6,897 nt of DNA, taken from assembly GCA_020355145.1 (NCBI GenBank), contig CP070660.1:58344-65240 (forward strand), given 5' to 3'. Positions 1-6,577 of the stretch are shown here, piece after piece. The position numbers were made by a program, and so were the translations under genes. The first letter of the stretch is position 1. Each line of letters starts with the position of its first letter. Origin of the DNA: Deltaproteobacteria bacterium (GTDB lineage: Bacteria; Desulfobacterota; DSM-4660; Desulfatiglandales; B25-G16). Under the pieces are notes generated by a model that worked only from the letters and a program-made list of their open reading frames with translations, had not been told where the DNA came from and did not search any database.

Positions 1-183
1 CTTAATGCTTATGGAAGAACCGCCCTTATCCCTAATCTCCTTAGCTGTCTGCTGGGCTTCATTATCCAAGATATCCGCAATAACGACCTTGGCGCCCTCT
101 TCTGCCATTGCCAGACAGAATACCTTTCCGAGTCCCCTTGCACCTCCTGTGACGATAACAACCTTATTTTCCAATCTTCCCAT
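1..183 (-). CDS. Short-chain dehydrogenase/reductase (SDR), N-terminal part; continues past the left edge
   Basis: The first 61 codons of a classical SDR oxidoreductase are visible; the gene is cut by the window edge. SDR enzymes are cytoplasmic NAD(P)-dependent oxidoreductases acting on alcohols, ketones, sugars or acyl chains. The reading frame begins MGRLENKVVIVTGGARGLGK: a beta strand followed by the cofactor-binding TGxxxGxG motif at residues 12-19. An acidic residue ends the second strand (VVIAD, Asp37), which in classical SDRs usually favours NAD over NADP. The ATG at 183-181 is supported by an AAAGGAG Shine-Dalgarno sequence at 190-196. It lies 75 bases downstream of the DUF89 gene and is probably its operon partner. 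The catalytic Ser-Tyr-Lys region lies outside the window, so the substrate cannot be assigned. Confidence 0.9.
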   Translation of the reverse strand, partial: MGRLENKVVIVTGGARGLGKVFCLAMAEEGAKVVIADILDNEAQQTAKEIRDKGGSSISIK

Positions 184-258
184 CTTATTCTCCTTTAATC
201 CAACGGCTTTCTTTTTAAATCCTTGGAAGTAATCTGCAATCCGAATTGACTTTGATTG

Positions 259-1128
259 TTAGGCGCTTTCAAGCTTAATGATAAAGTTCCCGATATGCGC
301 ATTATTTTCCTGGGAAAGTGGGCCGCATTTTATCTTGAGCATATAGATTACCTGCTTTTCCAAATCCTCGCCATATAGGGCCTCAAAATTAAAAACACCT
401 TTTGCGATCACAAGATCACTCTTTCTATAAGCCTCTTCAAGCAGGGACGTGGTTTCATCGGGAATAAAAACGCACTTTGTCGTCAGAATATCTTCTGCAA
501 GTTTATCAATGCCGAAATAACAGGCATCCTTTATTGTGGCATCCTCAAGAAAGGGATCCTCCTTAACGACAATGGTCACTTTCACACCCATTGCCTTGAG
601 CTCCTCAATTAAAAGGGAATCAAAGCCTATCTCTCCGGCATTATCGGCGAGGAAATAGACATGATCCGCCTTTTTGGCTGCCCCGTAAACGTCTCCGATC
701 AAAAGGGGCATAGACCCTCGACCCATTATGACCTCCTCCAGCTCAGGAAATTTCAAAGCACCGGAGGGGGCGCCAATAGGGGACACGTTTCCAGCCGATG
801 CCAGATAGCATGCCCTCTCGAAACGTTCTCGAGGCGTATTGCCTTTCCTGATGAATCCTCTTGATGCCGGCAGCAGCTCCTCCACGGCCTTGTTTGTCTT
901 CGCCTTGATCCCATTGTAGTGGGCTTTGGAGGCGAATACAAATTCACTCACCGCGTCAAGCGTCCTCTTGCAGATGAGGCCTACGTTGCCAGATGCGTTG
1001 AACTCATGAGACAGCACACCCAGTATGGTTCTCATCAATAAATACCGCTGCTCCTCGCTCGCTGAAGGCGCGGTCCTTTCATAGATCCATTTCACTATGC
1101 ACGGTGCACACTCTACCAGGGGTTTCAT
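259..1128 (-). CDS. DUF89/ARMT1-like metal-dependent phosphatase (damage-control phosphatase family)
   Basis: This 289-residue protein matches stand-alone DUF89 proteins of archaea and anaerobic bacteria (AF1104/PH1575 type). Visible family signatures, in order, are an N-terminal CxxC (Cys7, Cys10), an AGN segment (residues 112-114), the metal-site motif ADNAGE (161-166), an EDATIKDA segment (195-202) and SDLVIAKGVFNFE (237-249). Family members are cytoplasmic metal-dependent phosphatases studied mainly on sugar phosphates and phosphopantetheine compounds, and are proposed to remove damaged or side-product phosphometabolites. The true substrate here is unknown. Length is normal and the frame is intact. 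The ATG at 1128 has a GAGAGGG ribosome site about 10 bases upstream. It follows the phosphohistidine-domain gene by 161 bases and precedes the SDR gene by 75, so a shared transcript is likely. The AGN segment continues VSPIG rather than the IIDFG I would expect. Family assignment is confident; role is not. Confidence 0.88.
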   Translation of the reverse strand: MKPLVECAPCIVKWIYERTAPSASEEQRYLLMRTILGVLSHEFNASGNVGLICKRTLDAVSEFVFASKAHYNGIKAKTNKAVEELLPASRGFIRKGNTPRERFERACYLASAGNVSPIGAPSGALKFPELEEVIMGRGSMPLLIGDVYGAAKKADHVYFLADNAGEIGFDSLLIEELKAMGVKVTIVVKEDPFLEDATIKDACYFGIDKLAEDILTTKCVFIPDETTSLLEEAYRKSDLVIAKGVFNFEALYGEDLEKQVIYMLKIKCGPLSQENNAHIGNFIIKLESA

Positions 1129-1154
1129 ATGGCAAAATCCCTCTCGCCCTTTTA

Positions 1155-1170
1155 AGCAAATCTTCTACCG
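1155..1170 (-). promoter_or_regulatory. Weak sigma-54-like -24/-12 element upstream of the DUF89 gene
   Basis: On the minus strand CGGTAGAAGATTTGCT has the invariant GG-N10-GC spacing and a perfect TTGCT at -12, but the -24 half (CGGTAG) matches TGGCAC poorly. The start site would fall only about 15-20 bases before the ATG at 1128, close to the ribosome site. It may be chance. It is listed because a much better sigma-54 site precedes the upstream gene. Confidence 0.2.
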
Positions 1171-1178
1171 ATTGCCGA

Positions 1179-1206
1179 ATTATCCCGGCGCCTTTAGCAC
1201 TCGCAA
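1179..1206 (-). promoter_or_regulatory. Possible sigma-70-type promoter for the DUF89 gene
   Basis: TTGCGA (1201-1206) and GATAAT (1179-1184) are separated by 16 bases on the minus strand, with the -10 box about 50 bases before the DUF89 ATG. The -10 matches the consensus in 5 of 6 positions and the -35 in 4 of 6. It could give internal transcription of the DUF89 and SDR genes independent of the upstream gene. Confidence 0.25.
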
Positions 1207-1236
1207 CATAACTTTCTCAAAGGCATCTCTCATAGA

Positions 1237-1268
1237 AGGGGGCTCTCGATAGCCACAAAGAGCCCCCT
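1237..1268 (-). other. Strong intergenic stem-loop after the phosphohistidine-domain gene
   Basis: A perfect 10-bp inverted repeat (AGGGGGCTCT / AGAGCCCCCT) flanks a 12-base loop, 21 bases downstream of the TGA of the phosphohistidine-domain gene. The G+C-rich stem would be stable in RNA. The minus-strand RNA continues UCUAUGAGAG after the stem, with no U-tract, so it is not a classical intrinsic terminator. It may instead protect the 3' end of the upstream message, act as a processing or partial termination point, or set different expression levels for the flanking genes. Confidence 0.7.
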
Positions 1269-1289
1269 CGCCGTTACTATATGATCGAC

Positions 1290-3014
1290 TCATTTATCCA
1301 GAAAGTAGATGGCACCTTCAGTGGCATCAACCCTTATATTCATCCCGGTCTTGATCTTTGCAGTGCCTTCAAAGCAGTTTACTATGGTTGGCAATCCATA
1401 TTCCCGACCAACGATGGCCGTATGACTCAGCGTTCCCCCCCTGTCGGAGACAACAGCCTTGACCAGACCAAAAACCGGTGTCCAGGCCGGATTTGTCCCT
1501 GGGCAGACGAGGATGTCACCCTTCTGGACTTGATCCAGCTCGTTGTAAGTCATGATGACCCGGGCCGGTCCCTCGGCAACGCCAGGGGCTCCGCATACGC
1601 CATAGATGTCAGCCTTCAACTCAGGCCTTACCCTTGGCAATTCTCCGACAACTATTTTGATAATAATCGGATCTTCTGACGGCAGGAGATCCATCCCCAC
1701 GGCTTCTTCAATACTTGCCCGGCTTGTATATGCAGGGGGATGCGTCACCGCATTTACTTCCGCCCAATTTTCATTCAGGTACTCCCAGCGTGCCCGCCGC
1801 CTGTTGGCAATGTACTGCAATTTATGAAATTCGGGCCCCATCAATACCATTTCCACTTCATCGGGGTTAAGGAAAAAGATATCTTCAGGTTTATCAATGG
1901 TCCCTGCCTCGGCCAACCGTCTCCCCATGCCAAGAAAGCTGCGGCGTAATACCGCATGCATGTAAAGCTCGCAATAGAGATCATGCTCCTCGCTGTAAGA
2001 GCCTGTCTTGCCGCCTAAATTTATGAGGGCCTCGAACCAGGGCTTCTCACTTTGTGGTACTTTCTGTAAAAGATCTGCAATCGCCTTTTCTCTTTCGTTG
2101 GACAAATTCGCTCTGACGTCATCCAGGTCATAATCACCGCCTTTTTTAATAAAGGCCCTGATGGGCGATATCACCGTGCTCGGATCTTCAAGCCAATAGG
2201 GCTCATTTAAATCCATCATTCGCACCATCCTCCATCCGTCCACCTCGAGGAAATCGTAGAGATCTCTGAGCCATTCTTTCCCCGCTTCACTCTTATCGAG
2301 CTCATTTATCACCTCCTCGATTGGGGTGTTCATGATAACACTGTCCACGCCCTTATCAGTGGCCTTCCTGCCTAATTCCCACAGCTTTTTGTCCACCTGG
2401 AATACCTTATTGTCAAACCCCCTGAACATGTTTTGGAATTCAGGGCTCTCCGATGTCAGGCCGTAGGGTTTCACCATGTCTTCAAGCAACAAAAATGCCA
2501 CATAGGAGACGGTCATCCCTTGAAAATGTATCTCCCACATCCTGCGGTTTGCACTGATCAGATCCCAGAGATGGTGCATGAGATCAATACTTGTAGCCTC
2601 TTCCAAATCAAACCCTCTGAGTTTTTCGTAAATAGAGAGTAACTCCTCCTGCTGAGCTCCCCACTTGCCGTCAAAGTCCTCAATCCACGGGACCAAGGCC
2701 TCCTTGAACTTGGTCGTTCGTTTCTTTATCTCCTCCTCATTTTTTATAATGCGCATGCCGACATAATCCGAGCCTTCCACATCTCTCAGCGTAAATCCTT
2801 TATTCCTGGGCATGCTAAAGGTTTCGGCTGCATACTGGGACCCATAGGCGCAGTTCCTGATCCAGAACCAGCTATACATTGGCGTCAACAATGGCACGGC
2901 GTGGGTTCCATCGAAGAAGTATGAACTTATTTGAGCCAGATCAACCTCTTCGTTGAAATCAAACCCAGGTACCGAATCCCATATCCTCACCCTCTCTTTC
3001 TTTATTTCTCCCAT
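1290..3014 (-). CDS. PEP-synthase-like protein with phosphohistidine (PEP-utilizers mobile) domain, no ATP-grasp domain; PpsA-like
   Basis: This 574-residue cytoplasmic protein resembles the central and C-terminal parts of PEP synthase, rifampicin phosphotransferase and phenylphosphate synthase subunit PpsA. It opens close to a THAVPLLTPMYSW segment (about residues 37-49), like the start of the central domain in these relatives. A long, mainly helical region follows to about residue 455. The swivelling phosphohistidine domain spans about 469-574, with CPGTNPAWTPVF (504-515) and GGTLSHTAIVGREYG, whose His531 is the expected phospho-carrier. No N-terminal ATP-grasp domain is present, so phosphorylation by ATP would need a separate PpsB-like subunit, which is not in the window. 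In Thauera, PpsA with PpsB converts phenol to phenylphosphate. Applying that substrate here is inference only. The ATG has a near-perfect AAAGGAGG ribosome site (3021-3028). A sigma-54 promoter lies about 105 bases upstream. Confidence 0.88.
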   Translation of the reverse strand: MGEIKKERVRIWDSVPGFDFNEEVDLAQISSYFFDGTHAVPLLTPMYSWFWIRNCAYGSQYAAETFSMPRNKGFTLRDVEGSDYVGMRIIKNEEEIKKRTTKFKEALVPWIEDFDGKWGAQQEELLSIYEKLRGFDLEEATSIDLMHHLWDLISANRRMWEIHFQGMTVSYVAFLLLEDMVKPYGLTSESPEFQNMFRGFDNKVFQVDKKLWELGRKATDKGVDSVIMNTPIEEVINELDKSEAGKEWLRDLYDFLEVDGWRMVRMMDLNEPYWLEDPSTVISPIRAFIKKGGDYDLDDVRANLSNEREKAIADLLQKVPQSEKPWFEALINLGGKTGSYSEEHDLYCELYMHAVLRRSFLGMGRRLAEAGTIDKPEDIFFLNPDEVEMVLMGPEFHKLQYIANRRRARWEYLNENWAEVNAVTHPPAYTSRASIEEAVGMDLLPSEDPIIIKIVVGELPRVRPELKADIYGVCGAPGVAEGPARVIMTYNELDQVQKGDILVCPGTNPAWTPVFGLVKAVVSDRGGTLSHTAIVGREYGLPTIVNCFEGTAKIKTGMNIRVDATEGAIYFLDK

Positions 3015-3118
3015 TTTCTCCCTCCTTTTTGATTTCTGAAAAAGTTTGTGTGTCGATACCCTAAGTCTTTTTCTCCACCCAATGAGGCGTTCCTCCCCTG
3101 AAATGTAGTCTGTTTTCC

Positions 3119-3134
3119 AGCAACCCTTTGGCCA
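3119..3134 (-). promoter_or_regulatory. Sigma-54 (RpoN) -24/-12 promoter for the phosphohistidine-domain gene
   Basis: The minus strand reads TGGCCAAAGGGTTGCT, that is TGGC-N7-TTGCT, with the GG and GC exactly 10 bases apart as in the TGGCACG-N4-TTGCW consensus. Both conserved cores are perfect; only the less critical ACG is lost. It lies in the non-coding gap after livM. The predicted start site near 3108 leaves a leader of about 95 bases before the ATG at 3014. An imperfect inverted repeat, CCTTTG (3125-3130) with CAAAGG (3140-3145), overlaps the -24 element. Sigma-54 promoters need an AAA+ enhancer-binding activator; no activator gene or clear enhancer site was recognised in the window. 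Confidence 0.6.
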
Positions 3135-3244
3135 GATATCAAAGGATGCCTTTTTGTTTGAGCTGTCGGATGAAAACCAAAAGGCCCATCATCTTTCTCA
3201 TAACATCCTTCAATAAACGCCAAATCCTTCCCTTTCTCTCCCCA

Positions 3245-4135
3245 TTACCGCCTAAGTAGTTTTCCAGTTATTCCTTCCGGCAGGATAAGGATAACAATGA
3301 TCATTATCGATCCAAGGATGATCATGAAATAATCCTTAAAAGAGGTAAGCAGATACTCCTCCAATAGTGAAAGGACCACAGCTCCCACAACCGGCCCCAA
3401 GAACGTCTCTATTCCCCCGAATAATGTCATTATGGCGGGCATAAAGGAGTACAAGGAATTAAAGGCCATTCCAGAATCAATATAACCCCATTTAGATGCA
3501 AAGGCCGCCCCTAATAGGCCGATGAACATACCACTGATGGCAAAACCAATTATCTTGTAGAAAGTAGTATTCACACCCGAGTGATTAGCCGCCTCCTCAC
3601 ACTCGCCTATCATCTTCAGGGCAAAGATGAGTTTAGATCTCATTAAGAGGATTGTAGATAGGATAATAATAAAGGTTATTATTAATGTTGGATAATAGAC
3701 ATCAATAGAGGCGATGAACCGACCGCGGGTCCCTGTCACCTCCATCTCCCAAAACAGGATGGCATTGTTCAGGAGCTCAGAAAGACCAAAGGTAAAGATG
3801 GCGAAGTAAATGCCTTTCAATCTCAAAGTCACAAGACCAACGCCACATGCAAAAATGAAGTTGATCACACCTGCCAAGATCAGGACAAGAGGGAAGGGAA
3901 GAATTCCACTGAATATCGCCGTAACATATGCCCCTATCCCAAAGAAGGCTGCCGATCCCAGGGAAATATATTTTGTGGTGCCACAAAAAAAGTGCCAGCT
4001 AATAGTCAATCCGATCCATAATAGGACACTGGTAACCAATGATGAATAGTAGGGTGTAAGGAAGAGCGGGGCGATTATCAGGACGATAAAGGCTGCTCCA
4101 AGGGCTAGGTTTTTTGGCAAAGCAGGGAATTCCAT
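3245..4135 (-). CDS. livM: Branched-chain amino acid-type (HAAT) ABC transporter permease, LivM family
   Basis: One of two inner-membrane permease subunits of a HAAT importer. Using the ATG at 4135 it is 296 residues with about eight or more hydrophobic segments. LivM hallmarks are SLGSAAFFGIGAY (58-70), LRLKGIYFAIFTFG (104-117), the cytoplasmic coupling segment GECEEAANHSGVN (177-189), GGIETFLGPVVGA (240-252) and a C-terminal LPEGITG (285-291). The start is uncertain. A TTG at 4186, directly after an in-frame TAA, would add 17 polar residues; neither start has a good ribosome site. I prefer the ATG because it places a short N-terminus before the first membrane segment. The gap to livH is unusually long (164 bases) for this pair, and the open frame inside it is listed separately. 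The substrate cannot be told from the permease. Confidence 0.9.
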   Translation of the reverse strand: MEFPALPKNLALGAAFIVLIIAPLFLTPYYSSLVTSVLLWIGLTISWHFFCGTTKYISLGSAAFFGIGAYVTAIFSGILPFPLVLILAGVINFIFACGVGLVTLRLKGIYFAIFTFGLSELLNNAILFWEMEVTGTRGRFIASIDVYYPTLIITFIIILSTILLMRSKLIFALKMIGECEEAANHSGVNTTFYKIIGFAISGMFIGLLGAAFASKWGYIDSGMAFNSLYSFMPAIMTLFGGIETFLGPVVGAVVLSLLEEYLLTSFKDYFMIILGSIMIIVILILPEGITGKLLRR

Positions 4136-4186
4136 GTCAGTCCGATTCCATCCGAATTTCGCAAGGCCATTTAAAATACCCGGCAA

Positions 4187-4303
4187 TTAACTCTTGTTGG
4201 TCAGAAGGTTTCCCTGATCAAGTTGGAAGATATCCTGTTGATGGATAGGTCTATGGACTCCCTTTTTCATACCCCTCAGAAGTTCGGAAACAAAATATTT
4301 CAC
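4187..4303 (-). CDS. Possible 38-codon leader ORF between livH and livM, in frame with livM (uncertain)
   Basis: A GTG at 4303-4301 overlaps the livH TGA in the GTGA arrangement typical of coupled genes. It opens a frame of 38 codons (begins MKYFVSELLRGMKKG) ending in TAA at 4189-4187. The next codon in the same frame is the TTG at 4186 that leads into livM. It may therefore be a small coupled leader peptide, or the remnant of a longer LivM N-terminus cut by one nonsense codon. The product is short, polar and glutamine-rich towards its end, and resembles nothing I recognise. No good Shine-Dalgarno sequence precedes the GTG, and a second in-frame ATG lies at 4270. A chance open frame of this length is also possible. 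Confidence 0.25.
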   Translation of the reverse strand: MKYFVSELLRGMKKGVHRPIHQQDIFQLDQGNLLTNKS

Positions 4304-5184
4304 CTTGAAAAAAGGCCTGTTGGCCTTATGAGGAGTATCAATATTAAGACACTGTATACGACCACGAGGGTTAAGGCCGGATGTATGACCCTCATGGTCG
4401 TATAAGTAAGGTAACCAAGCACAAACCCCCCCACGATATTGCCCTTAAAACTTCCAATACCAGCCAAAATCACGAGTACCAGTGCTATTAATGTATATGG
4501 GGTCCCCATAAATGGACTTATGGTGGAATATATAATGCTTATTAAAGTGCCCGCCCATGCGCTCAACAAGACACCCAAGCTAAAGGAGACCGCATAGATG
4601 TTATGAATATTCACTCCAACAAGTTGAGCGCCCTGTTGCTGGTCAACTGTAGCCCTCATGGATAGGCCCATCTTCGTAAATCGCAGGAAGAAATAGAGGA
4701 TCACATTGATAACAATGGATATTAAGGCAATTACAATCCTGTTTAGCTCAAATACCGCACCGAAGATGTTAATCGTTCCAAGTAAGGGGACCTCATATCC
4801 CCTGTAGTTTGCCGTCCACAGGGACATAGCAACTCCAGGGATTACAAAATAAAGGCCGAAACATAGCAAGAGGGATCTAAATTCAAGTTCCTCAGTGGAT
4901 TTTGATATCTTCACCACCCTTCGAAGGATCACTGTATAAACGATGAGCCCGATCAAAAACATCAACGGCCCCACCACAATAAGGGAGGCAAATGGATTCA
5001 TGCTGAATAGGACAAAGCAAAAATAGGTGATATAGGCGCCCAACATGAGAAAATGTCCATGTGCCACATTAAGTATACGTGTAACCCCGTATTGTAGATT
5101 GAGACCAACAGCAATCAGGGAGTAGATGGCTCCTAAAATGGCTCCTCCGATTACTATATCCAGTATCAAGGAGGGGGATGCCAT
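4300..5184 (-). CDS. livH: Branched-chain amino acid-type (HAAT) ABC transporter permease, LivH family
   Basis: The second inner-membrane permease of the importer, 294 residues, a normal length for the family. The N-terminal membrane segment (GAILGAIYSLIAVGLNL, about 14-30) is followed by the LivH signature RILNVAHGHFLMLGAY (36-51). Further hydrophobic segments extend to the C-terminus. The family motif GIGSFKGNIVGG lies at 242-253 and a terminal RPTGLF at 287-292. LivH and LivM form the channel that receives substrate from the periplasmic binding protein. The ATG is 18 bases after the binding-protein stop, with only a weak GAGA ribosome site, so translational coupling is likely. Its stop overlaps a GTG that opens the small frame leading towards livM. 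Confidence 0.93.
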   Translation of the reverse strand: MASPSLILDIVIGGAILGAIYSLIAVGLNLQYGVTRILNVAHGHFLMLGAYITYFCFVLFSMNPFASLIVVGPLMFLIGLIVYTVILRRVVKISKSTEELEFRSLLLCFGLYFVIPGVAMSLWTANYRGYEVPLLGTINIFGAVFELNRIVIALISIVINVILYFFLRFTKMGLSMRATVDQQQGAQLVGVNIHNIYAVSFSLGVLLSAWAGTLISIIYSTISPFMGTPYTLIALVLVILAGIGSFKGNIVGGFVLGYLTYTTMRVIHPALTLVVVYSVLILILLIRPTGLFSR

Positions 5185-5202
5185 GGTTTCATTCTCATAT
5201 TG

Positions 5203-6453
5203 CTACCTTTTTGCGGATGGCCACGACGGTTTCGGGATCCATTGGGCGCTGGCCCTGTCTGAAGGCCAGACCACTTTCAATATCTCCTTGCCTTGCCACT
5301 GGCAGAGGTAACCTGCTCCAGGTACATCCAGGTAGACGTTTTCCAAATCCCACTTCGCTGGGCCAAGCACCGAATCAAATGTCTCAGTGGCAAGGGCGTC
5401 CCTGATTTTCTTTCTATCGAGGCCGTATTTTTCAACCGCCTTAAACAACACCTCATAGCATACATATGCCGCTATAGTATTGGCGCCAGGATAGGCCCCG
5501 ACTTGCTTTTTGTATTTTTCGGCAAGGTCAAGTAACTTTGGGGTTGTTGCAAAATCCACCTCAAAACCATGGTATTCCATAATTCCCGTCATGGCTTCGA
5601 CACCAAACGCTGGTACCATAATTGCCGGATACTGTGACCCAGGGCCCATAATCATTATCTTTGGAGAGTAACCAAGTTCCATGGATTGCCTTATTAACAA
5701 GGTGCCGTCAGTGGGATAAGTGGAGGCCCACAGGGCGTCCACATTAGACTCCTTAAGTTTCTTAATAATGGGTGATAGATCTTCAACATTCATGGGATAG
5801 AGTTCAGGTCCGACCACTGGCTTAATGCCTCTTCGATTGAGCTCTTCCTTGAGTTGACCAGTCCATTCTATGCCGTGCAAATCGCTTATACCAATGATCC
5901 CTACATGAGAGGCTCCTGCCGATTCAAAGAAATCAGAGGTATACTTGGCGCCAAATGGAGGCTGGGCCAATACCGGGAACATCCATTTTGCTTTCCCACC
6001 CTTAACGAGTTCCACTACCTGATTGCTTCCCGATGCATGGGAGATCATTGGGTATCCATATCTGTCATATAGAGGATAGACAGCGAAATTCTGGGATGTT
6101 CCCCAAGGCGCAAACATCAAGTCTACCTTGTCCTCAACAATGCATTTTTCAGTGAGTCTGATCAGGGTTTCTGTGTCGCTTTTTGAATCGTATTTTTTGA
6201 GCTCAATGGGTAATTTTTTATCATATCCTGGAACCTTGAGTCCTCCTTTTTCATTATACTCCTCGATGAGTATCTCCATCCATATGGTACCCCACATCTT
6301 CGGCCCTGGAGCAAATATGCCTGTAAATGCGTCCACGTTCCCAATAAGTATCTTTTCCTTTGGTGCTGTGAACGCTGATTCGGGGCCCACCACGATGAAA
6401 AGTCCCAACACCAGTACTGAAGCCAATGAAATCATGAATACCTTTTTTTTCAT
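5203..6453 (-). CDS. livK: Periplasmic substrate-binding protein of a HAAT (Liv-type) ABC transporter
   Basis: This periplasmic ligand-binding subunit of a type-1 (Leu/Ile/Val-binding fold) importer is 416 residues from the chosen start. It has a Sec signal peptide: MKKK, a hydrophobic core (about 5-22), and probable cleavage near 27-30. No lipobox Cys is present, so it is a soluble periplasmic protein, fitting a diderm cell. The mature part begins with the typical KILIGNVDAFTGIFAPGP (34-51), then YNEKGG (66-71), Asp89 and a PWGTSQN binding-loop region (116-122). The ATG at 6453 sits 8 bases from AGGAGG; a GTG at 6462 lies inside that site and is unlikely. HAAT binding proteins in anaerobes and soil bacteria bind amino acids, amides, urea, short carboxylates or aromatic acids, so livK is a family label and the ligand is unknown. 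A promoter and an overlapping operator-like palindrome lie directly upstream. Confidence 0.92.
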   Translation of the reverse strand: MKKKVFMISLASVLVLGLFIVVGPESAFTAPKEKILIGNVDAFTGIFAPGPKMWGTIWMEILIEEYNEKGGLKVPGYDKKLPIELKKYDSKSDTETLIRLTEKCIVEDKVDLMFAPWGTSQNFAVYPLYDRYGYPMISHASGSNQVVELVKGGKAKWMFPVLAQPPFGAKYTSDFFESAGASHVGIIGISDLHGIEWTGQLKEELNRRGIKPVVGPELYPMNVEDLSPIIKKLKESNVDALWASTYPTDGTLLIRQSMELGYSPKIMIMGPGSQYPAIMVPAFGVEAMTGIMEYHGFEVDFATTPKLLDLAEKYKKQVGAYPGANTIAAYVCYEVLFKAVEKYGLDRKKIRDALATETFDSVLGPAKWDLENVYLDVPGAGYLCQWQGKEILKVVWPSDRASAQWIPKPSWPSAKR

Positions 6454-6460
6454 AACCTTC

Positions 6461-6467
6461 ACCTCCT
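6461..6467 (-). promoter_or_regulatory. Ribosome binding site deciding the livK start
   Basis: AGGAGGT on the minus strand is a full anti-16S match with ideal spacing to the ATG at 6453. The alternative GTG at 6462-6460 overlaps the last bases of this site and cannot be served by it, so the shorter protein is preferred. Confidence 0.85.
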
Positions 6468-6493
6468 AACTTTAAAATGTGACCGCCAATAAG

Positions 6494-6521
6494 ATCGTAA
6501 CATGATGATATCATGTACGAT
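6494..6521. promoter_or_regulatory. Operator-like 28-base palindrome over the livK promoter start site
   Basis: On the plus strand the arms are ATCGTAACATGAT (6494-6506) and ATCATGTACGAT (6510-6521), separated by GAT. They are complementary over 12 positions with one extra A in the left arm. The palindrome overlaps the end of the -10 box (6520-6525) and covers the predicted start site near 6513, the classic place for a repressor. A related palindrome, ATCATGAT, lies at 6549-6556 just upstream of the -35 box. The size and symmetry would fit a dimeric TetR- or GntR-type regulator, but no regulator gene is in the window. Confidence 0.5.
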
Positions 6522-6548
6522 TAAAGCCACTAGTTAATAAAGTGTGAA
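6520..6548 (-). promoter_or_regulatory. Sigma-70-type promoter for the livK-livH-livM unit
   Basis: TTCACA (6543-6548) and TTTAAT (6520-6525) are separated by the optimal 17 bases. Each hexamer matches the consensus in 5 of 6 positions. The predicted start near 6513 gives a leader of about 60 bases before the livK ATG. The start site sits inside the operator-like palindrome, which suggests repression in the absence of an inducer. Confidence 0.5.
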
Positions 6549-6577
6549 ATCATGATGGGGCATCCATTCTCTTGAAA

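Noticed and set aside
1281..1679. Plus-strand 132-codon open frame
   Set aside because: It lies wholly antisense to the phosphohistidine-domain coding sequence, whose conserved motifs fix the minus-strand frame.
3002..3223. Minus-strand 73-codon open frame in the gap before the phosphohistidine-domain gene
   Set aside because: It starts with TTG, with a purine run too close to serve as a ribosome site. It overlaps the next gene's start, contains the sigma-54 promoter, and its product resembles no family I know.
6454..6462. GTG at 6462 as livK start, giving 419 residues
   Set aside because: The GTG is inside the AGGAGGT ribosome site; the ATG at 6453 has correct spacing and begins a normal signal peptide.
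6128..6469. Plus-strand 113-codon open frame
   Set aside because: It is antisense to the livK 5' end, including its signal peptide, and shows no independent coding evidence.
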